This document shows positions 23,426 to 35,061 of a stretch of DNA of 64,000 bases, piece after piece. Source of the stretch: Malachius bipustulatus (lineage: Eukaryota; Arthropoda; Insecta; Coleoptera; Melyridae); contig OU342630.1 in the NCBI GenBank assembly GCA_910589415.1, positions 89,090,186-89,154,185 on the forward strand, written 5' to 3'. The notes below the pieces were generated by a model. That model made no database searches. It was not told the DNA's origin and was given only the letters and a program-made list of their open reading frames with translations. The position numbers and the translations under genes are program-made. Positions within the stretch are counted from its first letter, which is position 1. Each line of letters opens with the position of its first letter.

Positions 23426-24480
23426 CCTCAGGCTTCAAAATTATATGGCACTATCAAACTACATAAATCACTTCAACCCATTAGACCTGTTGTTTCATAC
23501 ATTAATGTCCCAAAAATAAACTTTCAGCCAAAATCAACACACTCTTTAAACATTTTAAAGATACACTTCAAAATACACCGTCAAACCGTCAAAAATTGAC
23601 TATGCTTGAACTCAATAACTACTTAATGAAACTTGCCGGATACAGTGTCCACTTCATTTGGGTAAGGGGTCACGCAGGTATTGAAGGAAACGAGAAGGTT
23701 GACGAGTATGAGAAGGAGGCGGTGAATTTAGGTGAGAGAGTCCAGAGCTGGTAACCAATACAGACATTAAGTCACACCTCCGGCGTTCGGAAGTCGATGC
23801 CTGGAGAAACGAATGGTCACAATTTGCAAGGAGATCGAATAACCAATATGCACTGCCCGCTATCTTCAAAATGAAAGTTAAAAATAGGATAGGAAATAAA
23901 TAGGATAGGAATAATTGATAGTCCCATGTGTCCCTACTGCCCTGCCGGAGTGGGTTCTTTGAACCATATTTTATTTAAGTGCACTAAAAATTCCCAGGCC
24001 ACTGATAAATTAATTGGAATTAATTGAATATATTTATGTCCATGAACTTAACAAACATCCTCTCTGTAGCTAACATGGACATCTACAAGGCCCTTGTTGA
24101 CTTCTCGATATCTATAGGACTGACTCTTTGAGCTTTCAGACGTACTGATTACATTTAGTCGCTGTGTAGTGATATAATTTAACACGCTCTGTGGATAATG
24201 AACAATGTTCAAGGCCAAATCAGCCAGCCAGCATTTTGCCGAGGCACTCTCACACACACTCACACACACAAAACTGACTAGATTTAATATAAAAACTTAA
24301 ACAACAGTCTGGTCCACACAATGACAAATTAGTTTCCTTCGATGTAATGGATTTATTCAATGTTTGTGTATCTCAAAATTACGTTTCCTTTGATAATAAA
24401 TTCTACCTTCAAAATGAAGACCTTCCAATAGGTCCGATTTTATACCGATATATTTTCATGAATAGTCTTGAAAAGAAATC
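23426..24480 (+). pseudogene. Penelope-like reverse transcriptase relic, split by an inserted non-LTR fragment
   Basis: Two separated pieces are read in the same order as in PLE proteins. Piece one, 23426-23575, gives ASKLYGTIKLHKSLQPIRP and VVSYINVP, matching the PLE motif LYGLPKIHKP..P.RPIVS. Piece two, 24320-24480, gives NDKLVSFDVMDLFNVCV (the palm motif with its catalytic Asp), NKFYLQNEDLPIGP and FMNSLEKK. The DNA between them, about 23590-24310, belongs to an RNase H-bearing LINE and so interrupts the PLE. Later RT motifs and the GIY-YIG domain are missing. Confidence 0.65.
23595..24131 (+). pseudogene. I-clade-like non-LTR retrotransposon 3' part: RNase H and zinc-binding tail
   Basis: The frame begins LNNYLMKLAGYSVHFIWVRG and has the RNase H C-terminal motif HAGIEGNEKVDEYEKEA. 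After a stop, LRRSEVDAWRNEWSQFA follows in another frame. Then comes the tail CPYCPAGVGSLNHILFKC, a Cx2C...Hx4C zinc-binding pattern usual after RNase H in I-like LINEs. It ends NMDIYKALVDFSISIGLTL at 24131. At least three frame breaks are present. The inserted sequence, with its CA-rich 3' region to about 24310, interrupts the Penelope-like relic. Confidence 0.65.
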
Positions 24481-25009
24481 GACACACAATCCACCCTTGC
24501 TATGCCAAGCAATGGACCGTGCACCAGGAGCGAGGTCTTCGCTACCCACACCGAAAGTATGGGGTGGTTGTCGGAGGTTCTGCTAAAGACCGGAGGAGTT
24601 GAATTGAGGATGAGAAAATAAAGACCGCAATGGTAACGAAAATGACGAAAAATGAAACAGCATCTACCTTTCGACTACGGCAACATGTCTAGACTCACTG
24701 TTGTCGTCGTTTCACACTACTACTAAATAAAACGAACTAAAAATTATAACTCGTACTTCCCGGTAAAAACAAAAATTAAATGAAAAGAAACTAAAATTGA
24801 AACACTCGGACTTCCCCGTACCCAAAAAAATAAACTGAAAAGAATAAACGAATAGATCGACGTTTAATCGCAACAGGCATCTCTCGGTATTTTTCTATTT
24901 AGCTCTCGACTTGCGTCTTAACGAACAGAGATCGGAATTGGGAATTAATTTTCAAAATCACGGCACAGGCTTTAATAGCGGGCCACTATCGGTTCCCTGG
25001 TTATCTAGA

Positions 25010-25585
25010 CTTTTTCGAGGATTCTGCAAGAAAAAAGGTGAGTTGAAATCATTATCTGCGGCCCGGTTATTTTAGCGTTTTTATGACACGGTAGTTTTTG
25101 ATAACTCGCTTGAATTTGAAGCCAAATGCCTCGATTCAGCTCTTTAAAAACTAGCCAGTGTATAAAAAAATTATAATAAATATACATTCCGCCGAATCTA
25201 CCTTCACGTGAGATTTCAAACTTTTGTGACATTCTCATTGACTTGATTGCTACACACTCTAAGCATGTAATAATACTTGGTGATTTCAACTGCCCAAGGC
25301 TATCTGCTGTTTCTACTGCGATAAGTAGTGGAGTTAGTCCCGCCGCTAAATACTTGAATCAGGCATTTTTAACTCTTAATCTCGTCCAATTCAACACTGT
25401 AAAGAATGATAATGATTGCATTCTAGATCTTATTCTCTCTGATTATCCCCTTAGCTCACTTAGGGCGGAGGATCCCCTCGTGAGGGAGGATGGCCATCAT
25501 CCTTCTTTAGTAATTCAGTTCTCCTCTCACTTTAATCCTACATCCAATGTCACAATTCTCAAGCCCCGCCTTCATTCAACTTTAA
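25010..25585 (+). pseudogene. endonuclease (EEP/APE-like) domain C-terminal part of the jockey-like element
   Basis: The frame open from about 25208 gives IYIPPNLPSRE, then HVIILGDFNCPRL. GDFN is the conserved catalytic motif of the exonuclease-endonuclease-phosphatase fold that nicks target DNA in LINEs. Later DGHHPSLVI supplies the C-terminal H of the S-D-H motif. Upstream, 25075-25170 can still be read in a different frame (TVVFDNSLEF), so at least one indel has occurred. The N-terminal half of the domain is missing. Near 25583 the frame shifts into the reverse-transcriptase reading frame. Confidence 0.75.
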
Positions 25586-26643
25586 ACTTGCAAACTTTCC
25601 GGGCTTGTATGAGCACCTTTCTTACGTTGACTGGGATCACTTATTGTGTAATTGTACAGATGTGGACGTTGCGTGTGATCTACTTTATTCTGAGCTGCAT
25701 AATGCGTTCGGGTTATTTGTACCAAGAACGAGGCCCTCTTCAAAAAAAAAGAAGTACCCTCCATGGTTCACCAGGTCTATTAAAAATGATTTGCGTATTA
25801 AGGCATCTCTTCATCGATCCTTCAAACGGTTTGGCAACCGCAACACTTTTCTCGAATTTAAGCGCCTTAGGGCATCCCTGAAGCGGGATATTGCGCGGGC
25901 ATATCAGAGTTTTATTGCTGAGACGGAGGAACGTCTTATAGGGGATCCTGGTGGATTTTGGTTATTCGTTAACAGTCGACGGGGTTTTTCTGGTCTTCCA
26001 GGTACTATGACGTACAATGGCATCCAGCTTACTGGTCTTCCTGATATCCTTGATGCATTCCGTGACTTTTTCAACCAATCTTTTGGGCCTACGAGCGATG
26101 GAACGAATACTTGCTTAACTTCTGATTCTATATCTAACATACCTAGTCTCATCGTCTCATCTTTTTCCACTGATGAAGTCTACGACGTTCTGAAATCTTT
26201 CAAAAGCTCCAAGACTGCGGGCCCGGATTGTATTCCCTCGTTCTTGTTACGTGACTGTGCTCTGGTTCTTTCCCGTCCACTTACCAACATATTTAACCTT
26301 TCATTGTCCTCCGGAAGGTTCCCTGCTCGATGGAAACTGTCGAGGGTGGTCCCTGTCTTCAAAAGGGGCAACAGGAGTGAAATCATCAATTATAGGCAGA
26401 TATGTATCCTACCAAATTTTGGGAAAGCCTTTGAGGAGGCTCTCTATAGAGTTCTGTATCCACACGTCAAGTTTCACATTGCCGACACTCAACATGGTTT
26501 CATGAAAGGTCGTTCAACTGTTACTAATTTGTTTTCTTTTACACAATTTACTTCTGAAATTATTGACTGTCGATCCCAGGTAGACGTAATATATATGGAT
26601 TTCTCCAGAGCCTTCGACAGGGTAGATCATAACTTGCTACCGT
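25584..26643 (+). pseudogene. reverse transcriptase, N-terminal half (jockey-like)
   Basis: Open in one frame from about 25584 to the stop at 26643. It begins FPGLYEHLSYVDWDHLL, the LINE linker region. It then has the fingers segment SKTAGPDCIPSFLL, then SRVVPVFKRGNRSEIINYR, and GFMKGRSTVTNLF. The palm motif A, VIYMDFSRAFDRVDH, carries the first catalytic aspartate. Directly after motif A the frame is broken (DHNLLP then stop), and the next base-shifted frame continues without loss. The domain copies element RNA at the nicked target. This copy cannot make an intact protein without a shift. Confidence 0.85.
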
Positions 26644-27696
26644 AAGCTCTCTAGCTTTGGATTTTCTGACGCTCTTATTAACTTCTTTGCTCTCTATTTT
26701 TCTGATCGCTCACAGTACATCTCCTACTGTGGCTCAAGCTCCCTCGAATACCCTGTCAACTCTGGTGTTCTTCAAGGCTCCAAACTGGGTCCATTGTTCT
26801 TTAACTTGTTTATAAACGATATCGTCGATGGTCTGGAGGTCGACCATCTTCTTTATGCCGACGACCTGAAGATCTACTGTCGGGTGGGATCGCTTGACGA
26901 CTGCCAGGTCCTCCAACGTTCTCTTGACCATCTCAACGATTGGTGTAGTAACAATCGACTTCCGCTGAACAGCTCTAAATGCTACGCCATGTCCTACAGG
27001 CTTAAACATAATATTTTAAAATCCTCCTACTCTATTGGTGAAAACTCTATTGATAGGATCACTGAATTCAAGGACCTTGGTGTAGTCTTTGACTCCAGAC
27101 TCTCCTTCAACAGGCATATTGAATATACATCCTCCTCTGCCTTTAAAGCGTTAGGTTTTATTCTTCGCAATGCCTTAGATTTTAAGAATATTACTACCCT
27201 CCGGACTCTTTTTCATTCTTTAGTACAGCCCAAACTCGAATACGGTTCCGTTGTCTGGTCTCCGGGCTACAGATGTCATATAAATGATCTCGAACGAGTT
27301 CAACGTCGATTTTTAAAATTTTTGCATTTCAGGTATACAGGTCTCTACCCACCTATCGGCTTCCCACATTCTGATTTGCTTGACAAATTTCGCTTTAGTA
27401 GCCTGGAGGCTAGGCGCGTGTATGCATCCGTGCGTTTCCTTTGGGGTCTGCTCGGCGGGCATATCGACTCTCCTGATATCCTTTCCCAGATCTCCTTCAA
27501 TGTTCCACAGGTCTCGCTCAGACGACAACAGCTTTTGCGAGTTGGTACAGCAAGGACCAACACCCTTAAGTTTTCTCCATTGCATCGAGTATGTGACTCT
27601 GGCAACATGGTTGGCGATAGTCTCGATCTGTTCCTGTGCAATGAACGCCAGCTACGGCGACACCTACTTGGAGGCCCTGACCGTCCTAATTCATGA
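26644..27696 (+). pseudogene. reverse transcriptase, palm/thumb and C-terminal region (jockey-like)
   Basis: An uninterrupted 350-codon frame starting immediately after the frameshift. It contains SGVLQGSKLGPLFFNLFIND (motif B region), the catalytic YADDLKIY box (motif C), and LGVVFDSRLSF (motif E region). A C-terminal tail typical of jockey elements follows, with LVQPKLEYGSVVWSPGY and VQRRFLKF, ending RRHLLGGPDRPNS. The stop is followed by a short AT-rich 3' UTR and the TAAA tail. Apart from the upstream frameshift this half has no damage, which points to a fairly recent insertion. Confidence 0.85.
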
Positions 27697-27879
27697 CTGT
27701 AGTTTTTCTTTATTACCTTTATTACCTTTTTTTTCTCTTTATGTAGTTTTTATTTATATATTGAGTATTATTGTTTATGTAAATTTGAGTATAATTGTTT
27801 CAACAGCCCAATAATTGGATTTATTGTAATCTGTTGTGGTTTGGTTAAATAAATAAAATAAATAAATAAATAATATTCC

Positions 27880-30540
27880 GCATGACTATTTACGAATATT
27901 CCGCCAGTCCAATATCACGAGTTCATTACACTTGTGAACAATAAGACATCCACTTTAAATTTTTTGTAAAAATAATTTCTCAAGCACAACCAATACTTAT
28001 CGATATATCTACCTGATTTCAGCTTTTGAATTCAGGATATGACCTCTTGCGGAATCCGAGGGGGAATCTTGTCTGAAGGATTCCAGTGAAATTTCCTATT
28101 TACCATTGAAGTTTCATCAAATTTTTACTTCACGTAATTTATAAGTAGGTACTTATTATTTGACCGGACTATAAATAATTGTTGTCAGCTAAGTTATTAA
28201 TACATAATAGTTTCTGTGTTTTGATGTCGAGTTAATATTTTTGATCTCATTTGAAATTTTTTTTTGAAAATTTTAAATACCAATTTAAAAGGAAACATTC
28301 CTTACTTCATGTTTGTTTTTTAATATAAAAAGTCATTCGGGAGTAAAAACGGAATTACATGAGAGTATTAAGTATTATGTAACATCTCGTTATACGCAAA
28401 GACTTTCGCATGAACAAAAGTCGATAAAGTTACACATGTTATTGAAAGATTCAAGCAAAAAGTTACATGATATTTTCATATGAAAAATTCTCTTTTAATC
28501 CAATTATTTTTATAGGAGCATCCGAGTTATGGGCTAATACAGTTTTAATTAATTTCGAAATACTGAATATAGCAAGGTCCGTGCCTAGTAGAAACGTTAT
28601 TAATCTTCAGTTGGATTATGGTATAAGAACCATTTTGTTGCTGTATGATATGTTGCTACCTATCGACCGTTTCAATATATCTGCATGATAATTCTCATTA
28701 ACATAATCGGTATTTATCATTAATTATTTGGAAAGATTCTTCTGGTATCCAATAGGGCCTACACCTATAACTATGTAGGTACACGTAAATAACTCAGCTA
28801 TAACTCTTTCACAGCTCCATAACCCCATCTTGTGGGTTTAAATTGAAAGGATTTGCCGTGAAAATGTAACGGTGCATTATAATCTCGTCCTGAAATATAT
28901 ATACGTTCTACGAGTCACGAAAAGCCAAACTGAAATCGGATTACACTCTTATGTGGCGGAAACTTGTCGAGGGACATAGAAGTTACGTAGTTAACTAAGT
29001 CGTCTACTACAGACATCACAAATCTTCAAAGTTTTATACTTGAGGCCTAAGGTCTAAAGTAAATAAGTAATCAGATTTAGCGAACAAAAAAGGTTTATTT
29101 AAAAACCCCAGAAGGAAACGTTGAACTTCTACCGTGAATGCCAATTGCAATGGGATCGATTTCTACTTCTGGCGTAAGTGGATATAATTAACTGATTCAA
29201 GTTCGAGATTTTGCTACCAAGAAAGAGGCAGCTTACAAAAAAGTAACAAAAAATGCTCTCTTAGAAAACAGAAATGCTTATGAGAGGACTACTCGAATGT
29301 AGATGCTTAAAGTAATAACCTCCTTCATTCTTGTTTTTGAATACTGTCATAAACTTGATGAACAATATACCCGTTTGTTACTATCACTGCCGTACAAAGA
29401 CACTTTCAGGAATGCTAGTTCACACAATAGACATCACATCAGTATAACAATGATCATCTTTGTGTAAACATAAAGATAAAGATATCTACGGAAAATATCT
29501 CTCCTTTGAGTCTCACCGAGCAAGAATTGTCTGTCACACTCTTATAAGTATAAGTAAAATACGACGTACCACATACTTCTAAATATAGAAGAAACGTTTG
29601 GAAGGCGACTTGAAGGGTGCGTCGGAGTTGGATAAACAAAGCTAATAAAATTATTTATGTGTGCCTATACTCAAAAAGCCTTTCATTAGCCGTAATTTAA
29701 TACAGCCCTTTGTTCGAGATTAACGACCTAACTTGGATTACAAAAGCAGGAATTATATTTCATTAATATTTAATTAATAAATTCCTTGAATTAATCAAAT
29801 ATTATTTTATGTAAGTACATAGGTACTACAGCGTGTATGCAGTGAAAAAGGGTGTATATTTCTAGTTAATATTTTTGTCATGAAATACACTCATTCTTTG
29901 CAATTAACTAATCCACCACGACATGGTGTAATGAGCTTTCTGTAATTAAACGCCAATTTCGATTTTTGATATCAATTTTTTTTACATAGAGAAAATAATT
30001 AATTGCATCTCTTTGATTTTTACCCTTGCGTAGTACCAAATATCTCCACAATAATAAATTTTAAAAAATTGGATAATTCGATATCAAAATTTTACAAAAA
30101 ATTAATTTTAATTTTTTTTCAATGAATTTTGACTTTGGCCTGCAAAAGAGCAGTTAGCCAGGCTAGTTTGTTTCTTTGTGAATTGAAACCTAACATCTCC
30201 ATTCTAATTTTCCACAAGATCCTCTATGAGTTGGTGCCCTTATATTTTTTCGCCCCTTTCACGCTCCTCGTACAGTAAATTATTCGCCAGTTATTATTTC
30301 CTTGACAAAGCTAATTATGTGTTTGTTATTTATTATGTATTATTTATTATGTATTGTTATCTTTTTTCCTGTTTTTGTCACTGTTTTTTCCCAATTATGT
30401 TTGTTCGCTTATTTTTTAATAATCTTTCTATACATTTAATTTCTTTTTGTTCCAAAAATACAAGAAAAGAAAGCAATAATTGGATTAGTAACACATGAAA
30501 CTAAACTTGCCAGTGTATTATTTTATACTAGTACATAAAA
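27880..30540. other. no gene seen
   Basis: Long AT-rich stretch after the jockey-like element. Frames at 28467-28688 and 30226-30498 lack domain features, splice context or composition bias that would support them. Confidence 0.4.
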
Positions 30541-30543
30541 ATA

Positions 30544-31528
30544 TACAGGGTGTCCGGTAAGTACCTCCTAATCTCTCGGAAGCATACAGGGGAGGTCAAA
30601 AAAAACCTAGTCTGTCATAAAAAAAATTCCTAAAGTGTCCACAAACGGAGATATGGAGCCCTATACCTAAAAGGGTGCCCCGCAATTTACTTTTTTGGCT
30701 CTAACTTTTGAACCGACCTGTATAATTGGATGAAATTTAAACACTTTATAGAGGCCACAAAGAGCTATCAGGTCATATTAAAGTCGATGTTTGCCGTCGT
30801 CAGGGAAGTCAGGAACGAACTTACCATCATACTCGTTGAGTCAAAATTTTGACAGGTGTCACTCTACAGAGCTAAAAACTATTTTTTTGAATAGTCTAAT
30901 ACTTCATCTTTAAAAAAGGTGCTTTTAATTTATTTCGGTAAAACTGACGGTTTTCGAGATAAATCGGTTTTTAGGAATGCGAAACTCTAAAAAGTTATAC
31001 TAATGTTAAACACAAACAGCTAAAAATCAGGTTATTGTTGATAAACCTACAGGACATAATGGATTGCTATTGACGGAACTTGGTCAAAATTCGCATAAAA
31101 GTCGATTTATCTTGAGAACCGCTAGTTTTATCGAAATAAATTAAGAATACCTTTTGTGAAGATGAATGACCAGCGTATTTAAAAAATAAGTTTTCAGCTC
31201 TGTAAAATGACACCTGTCAAAACTTTGACACAATGAGTGTGGTGGTAAAACCGTTCTTGACTTCCTTGAGGACGTCAAACATCTACTCTGATATGGCTTA
31301 ATGAGTCTTTATGGCCTCTATAAAAAATAAAAATTTCATCAAAATACACAGGTCGGTTCAAAAGTAAGAGCCAAAAAAGTAAATTAAATTGCGGGGCACT
31401 ATTTTAGGGCTCCATATCTCCGTTTGGGGACACTTTAGGAAAAATTTTTTTATGACAGACTAGGTCTTTTTTGACCTCCCCTGTCTGCTCCCGAGAGATT
31501 AGGAGGTACTTACCGGACACCCTGTATA
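30544..31528. mobile_element. 985-bp fold-back (MITE-like) element
   Basis: The left end ACAGGGTGTCCGGTAAGTAC is repeated in inverse at the right end (TTACCGGACACCCTGTA). The arms, about 440 bp each, match along their length with moderate divergence. Shared blocks include TCCATATCTCCGTTTG.GG, GAACCGACCTGT and the CTGTCAAAATTTTGAC region. A central spacer of about 90 bp remains. Both ends abut TA. No transposase frame is present. Confidence 0.8.
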
Positions 31529-31589
31529 CCTAAAATGTTATACACATATAGGATGTCCCTGTTTATAGTAGCGTATAATTACAGCATTC

Positions 31590-33170
31590 GATAAAAAAGT
31601 TATTTTTGATGAAGAAAATTTAATACAGAATGCATCGAAAAGTTCTTAGTTCTCTAGATACAGGGTGTCGAGTTTTCTGTGTAGCGTGCGCTTTTCCGTA
31701 GTTATCCCGAATGAATTTACGAATGAAGGACTTCCAAGATGGCGTTTCTTTGGTTTGGTACCCTCCGCAAGTTCTATAGTTTGAGGTATAGTGACAGGAT
31801 CGAGTTATGAGTCTGTCAGTCAGAGCCGTCAACTGCCAGTCAGAAGAACTGAACGTCAGCGCAGTGGAGCAAGGTGGACGAGGACGATATCGATTTTTTT
31901 TTATTTGGTGAAGGAGAACTGAACGGGTTAGTTGCTTCTTGTTGGTTGGAATATCATTGAGTGATGGTGTTTCAGTGAGATGGTGTTATTTCGTTTGTTA
32001 TCTCGTGTAGTGTGGTTAAAATAACACAGGTATGAAGTTGTGGTGTTAGTCCTATTTAGCAAAGCTAATTTCCATGTCATTTTCTAAACAGGAAAGAAAG
32101 CCTGTCAATCATGCATGGATGGGAGTAAGAAAGCTCGACTGGAACCGACATAATGGCGTCCATCTCGGGCTTTTTTCCTTTTTCTGTTTTCTTTTTAGTC
32201 TCTACTTCTAGTTCCATGTTTCTGCGTTTCGAGTTCTAGTTTTATTTCTAGAATTCGATCTTTCGGATCCCTCCTTCGGGGTGGATCTATAATAAGATCT
32301 ATCGTTAGTCGTTTATTGTATTTCCAAAATGTTCTGGTGGTGGTCTCCGTTGAGAAATATCCCATTTTCGAGCATTGGGTAGAAGAGCATAATTATTCTT
32401 TTTGGAAGTAATGGCGTTCTACAGACAAAGCCGGACCTAGCCAACTGGAGAGGGAGTAGGCGTCACAGTCTATCTCATTTCTTTTGGATCTTTCTGTTGC
32501 AGTCACGTTTCATCAAGAAATGTTTGGAACTTCAAGGTACTTTGTAAATTTTTTTTGTTTCATTTATTTTACATTGAATTTTCTCTCTAAAAAGAGAGGA
32601 AGTAACTTCATCAGATTGCGTTATTGATTTTATCAAGATGGGAATTTTTATTATTTTAATAATTGGGAAATACTTCCCCAATGTTGTTAATTTTAGCTAG
32701 TGAGTAGAAATGTTCAATTTAGTATTTAATCTTAATCTAAATTAATTATCAGGGAGAATTAATTGGCCAAATTTAGTTAGTGTTAAGAATGTAAATTTTT
32801 TGTTAAGTACCTAATGAAGGTAATTTGTTGATCAAAGAGATCAACATTTTTTTTATTTTACTATTGTTCTATTTTTAAGAAATGTTGCTAGTATGTAGAT
32901 GATAAGGGAGAAATCCAAGATAAATTTTCTTTTGTCTCACAATACAATATACCGTTAGCTGGGAAGTTTTATGTTGTTAATTGGAGAAGTCCAATAAATT
33001 GTTAAATTTTTTTTTCATGTGAGTTTTATTTTTAGTATCTGTATGGCCTGAATAATAAAAAGACACAACGTAGGGCAGGTCAGTTATGTAAATTTTGAAT
33101 CTTATAATTTTTTTATATTTAGACGATCATGTCAACAAATTTGTAGTCATCATTATCATTTTCTTTTTAA
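31590..33170 (+). other. possible LTR-retrotransposon 5' region or promoter-like DNA, unresolved
   Basis: About 31800-32060 is GC-richer than its flanks and has repeated TCAGTCAGA-type initiator motifs (31817-31850). A polyadenylation-like CCAATAAATTG is at 32988. Near 33062, ACACAACGTAGGGC resembles the CCAACGTGGGGC stretch that often follows an LTR. No matching second LTR, gag or pol frame was found, so this is only a suggestion. No gene is identified. Confidence 0.25.
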
Positions 33171-33178
33171 TTTTTACA

Positions 33179-33340
33179 CCCTCTGTCCTGCTTTGGGTAC
33201 AAACAAATTTGAAGGTACCCAAACGGGATCAGAGGGAAACGCACCTTCCTTTCGCTCATTTTTTTTAGTTTTCCTTTTGGCCTGATTAATTAAAATTTTT
33301 TGAGATCGAGCGAAGGAAGGGTTGCATCTGAAGGAAAGTT
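33179..33340. repeat. two consecutive hairpins
   Basis: Arms 33179-33200 and 33215-33236 pair around a 14-base loop (TTTGGGTAC / GTACCCAAA, CCCTCTG / CAGAGGG). Directly after it, CACCTTCCTTTCGCTC (about 33242) pairs with GAGCGAAGGAAGG (about 33308). They sit downstream of the LTR-like stretch at 31590-33170. Confidence 0.5.
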
Positions 33341-33397
33341 AATTTTTTTTTTGATATTTTGTATTGGTTCAAAGGAATTTCTAAAAAAAATTTTCAG

Positions 33398-33894
33398 TTT
33401 AATCAAGTGGCGTGGATCTGGGAGTATTGTTGCCTTTTTTAACTAAATAATTTTTACGCCACTGATTTTAATGCAAGTATGCCATTTCCAGTAGATAGGT
33501 ACTTACTTACCTACTTCGTGTTACTTATTAGAGGAGAAAAGTCGTCTTACCTTTTGGTTAAAGGACACACTGTTTTCAAGATATTCCACAATGTAGGAAC
33601 CCATGCAAGTTTTTTTAATGCGACACGCTCCAATAACGATCACAAAAATGATTAATTTTTGAAAATTGTCATTAGAATTGATTTTTTTTTTGATATTTTA
33701 TCTTGCACGGGTTCGTACATTGTGAAGTATCTCGGGAACAGTGCGTCCTACTTCAAGACAGTATGATAAATTTTCTCCTCTTTACAACCTGAGGTGTCTA
33801 CCAAAAATATCAAATTTGCATTAAAAAGTCAGTGGCTTAAAATTTTTTTAATAAAAATGTAACAACACACCCAGATCTCCGCCACTGGATTGAA
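33398..33894. mobile_element. fold-back MITE, about 500 bp
   Basis: 33403-33625 pairs with the reverse complement of 33700-33890. Shared blocks are AGTGGCG.GGATCTGGG, CGCCACTGA / AAGCCACTGA, GAGGAGAAAA and CACAATGTA.GAACCC. The arms are about 80 percent alike by eye. No coding sequence. Confidence 0.6.
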
Positions 33895-34249
33895 TAGTGT
33901 TTCTTTTGGGAGCATCACATCATGTACTTCAATAAAAACTTCCAAAAAAACTGATAACGTAGCTACTGTGAAAAATTTGGAGAAATCTTCAATTTTGAGA
34001 CATTAAAAAAAAATTATTTCAGCTCAAAAACTCAACTCTCAAGTTCTTAAGTATCTCGACAACTGAGAACTTTTAGATGCATGTTTTATTAAACTTTCTT
34101 CCTTAAAATGACCTTTTTATCGCAAGCTGAAGTTACGCTGCTATAAACTGGGACAGCCTGTATATACATTTTTTTCCAATATAAAAGTTAGATTCTCCAC
34201 TTTAAAAAATTTATTAATAAGCCTGTGTAAATCTTGTATCATTACTTAC

Positions 34250-34900
34250 TAGGAGGCTGTCTAGATTAAATGGCTGGAGAAATTACAAACTGACGATTTC
34301 GTCTACAAAATTATATGTAAGAGTTGTAATAAGGGCACTCCAGAAACAGATGGTGTGGATAACCCACTTCTCCATACAAATGTATTGTTTGGTGTTTGCC
34401 ATAAACATTTTTTGAATGTATATTGTTGTGATAGGGCGTGGTTTGTTCGAGTCTACAGATAGTGGAGAGAAAGTGTCTGATTCTTTGTGAAACCTAGGTT
34501 TTGTTGGAAGGTTGTTTGGGTGGATCTGTAAGTATTCGGCTTGCCATTTGTTTTTCATATTCCTTCTTGAGCATTTGGTAGAGATCTGTGAATAGAACCC
34601 TGTTGACTATAACATTGGTTTGCTTGGTGGCTTCTTTCGCTAGCCTGTCTGCCATTTCATTACCAGTGAGGCCGCTCTGTCCGCGTATCCACGCGAATGT
34701 TACCTCTTTGTTTGTTAATTTGAGCTTTCGGAGTTGTGGCTTCTTTGATAGCTACCAATTTTGCTGTGAACCTGTAACAGAGTCTATTTACATAATTTGA
34801 ACATCATTGATATACCAAACCCTTATTTGAGCGGTAAAAAGCGCAACCAATATTCTCGCCTCCCTTAGAGGCATCTGTATAGATGTACCCCTTCCACTTT
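34250..34900 (-). pseudogene. non-LTR retrotransposon RNase H domain relic
   Basis: Read on the minus strand it starts WKGYIYTDASKGGENIGCAF (first catalytic Asp of RNase H), then FTAKLVAIKEAT (where a Glu is expected before L). After a deletion it continues VTFAWIRGQSGLTGNEMADR, the C-terminal Asp motif. From about 34420 a shifted frame gives GEVGYPHHLFLECPYY, the zinc-binding tail. The middle of the domain is lost near 34740. It is a dead fragment of an I- or jockey-related LINE. Confidence 0.62.
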
Positions 34901-35061
34901 TCTTCTAGCGTATTATTGAAAAAAGGATTCCAGGACTTTGCTGGTAATTGAGAAAGGTCTTCTATTGATTGGACAGTTAGTTAATCTTAATTCAACACAG
35001 TTTAAAATTATTTAGGAGAGAGATTTTTTAACATTGGAATAAAACATAAGTATATCGTGGA

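Larger units (their letters stand above)
24985..27872 (+). mobile_element. jockey-like non-LTR retrotransposon, 5'-truncated, nearly full coding region
   Basis: About 2.9 kb containing the C-terminal part of an AP-endonuclease-like domain, a reverse transcriptase and a C-terminal tail in the order typical of jockey-type LINEs. It ends in an A-rich TAAATAAA repeat at about 27846-27872 that would be the 3' tail. The upstream border near 24985 is approximate. Coding is interrupted by only two frameshifts, near 25583 and 26641, plus some decay before 25208. It is the best-preserved retrotransposon in the window. The clade could also be a jockey relative, because the ORF1/gag part is absent. Confidence 0.85.

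Noticed and set aside
25904..26170. Several minus-strand open frames of 60-98 codons across 25.6-27.6 kb
   Set aside because: They are shadows of the jockey-like reverse transcriptase on the plus strand and contain no independent motif.
34588..34800. Plus-strand open frame beginning with a hydrophobic, signal-peptide-like stretch
   Set aside because: It is the antisense of an RNase H relic whose motifs (TDASK, GNEMADR) are clear on the minus strand.
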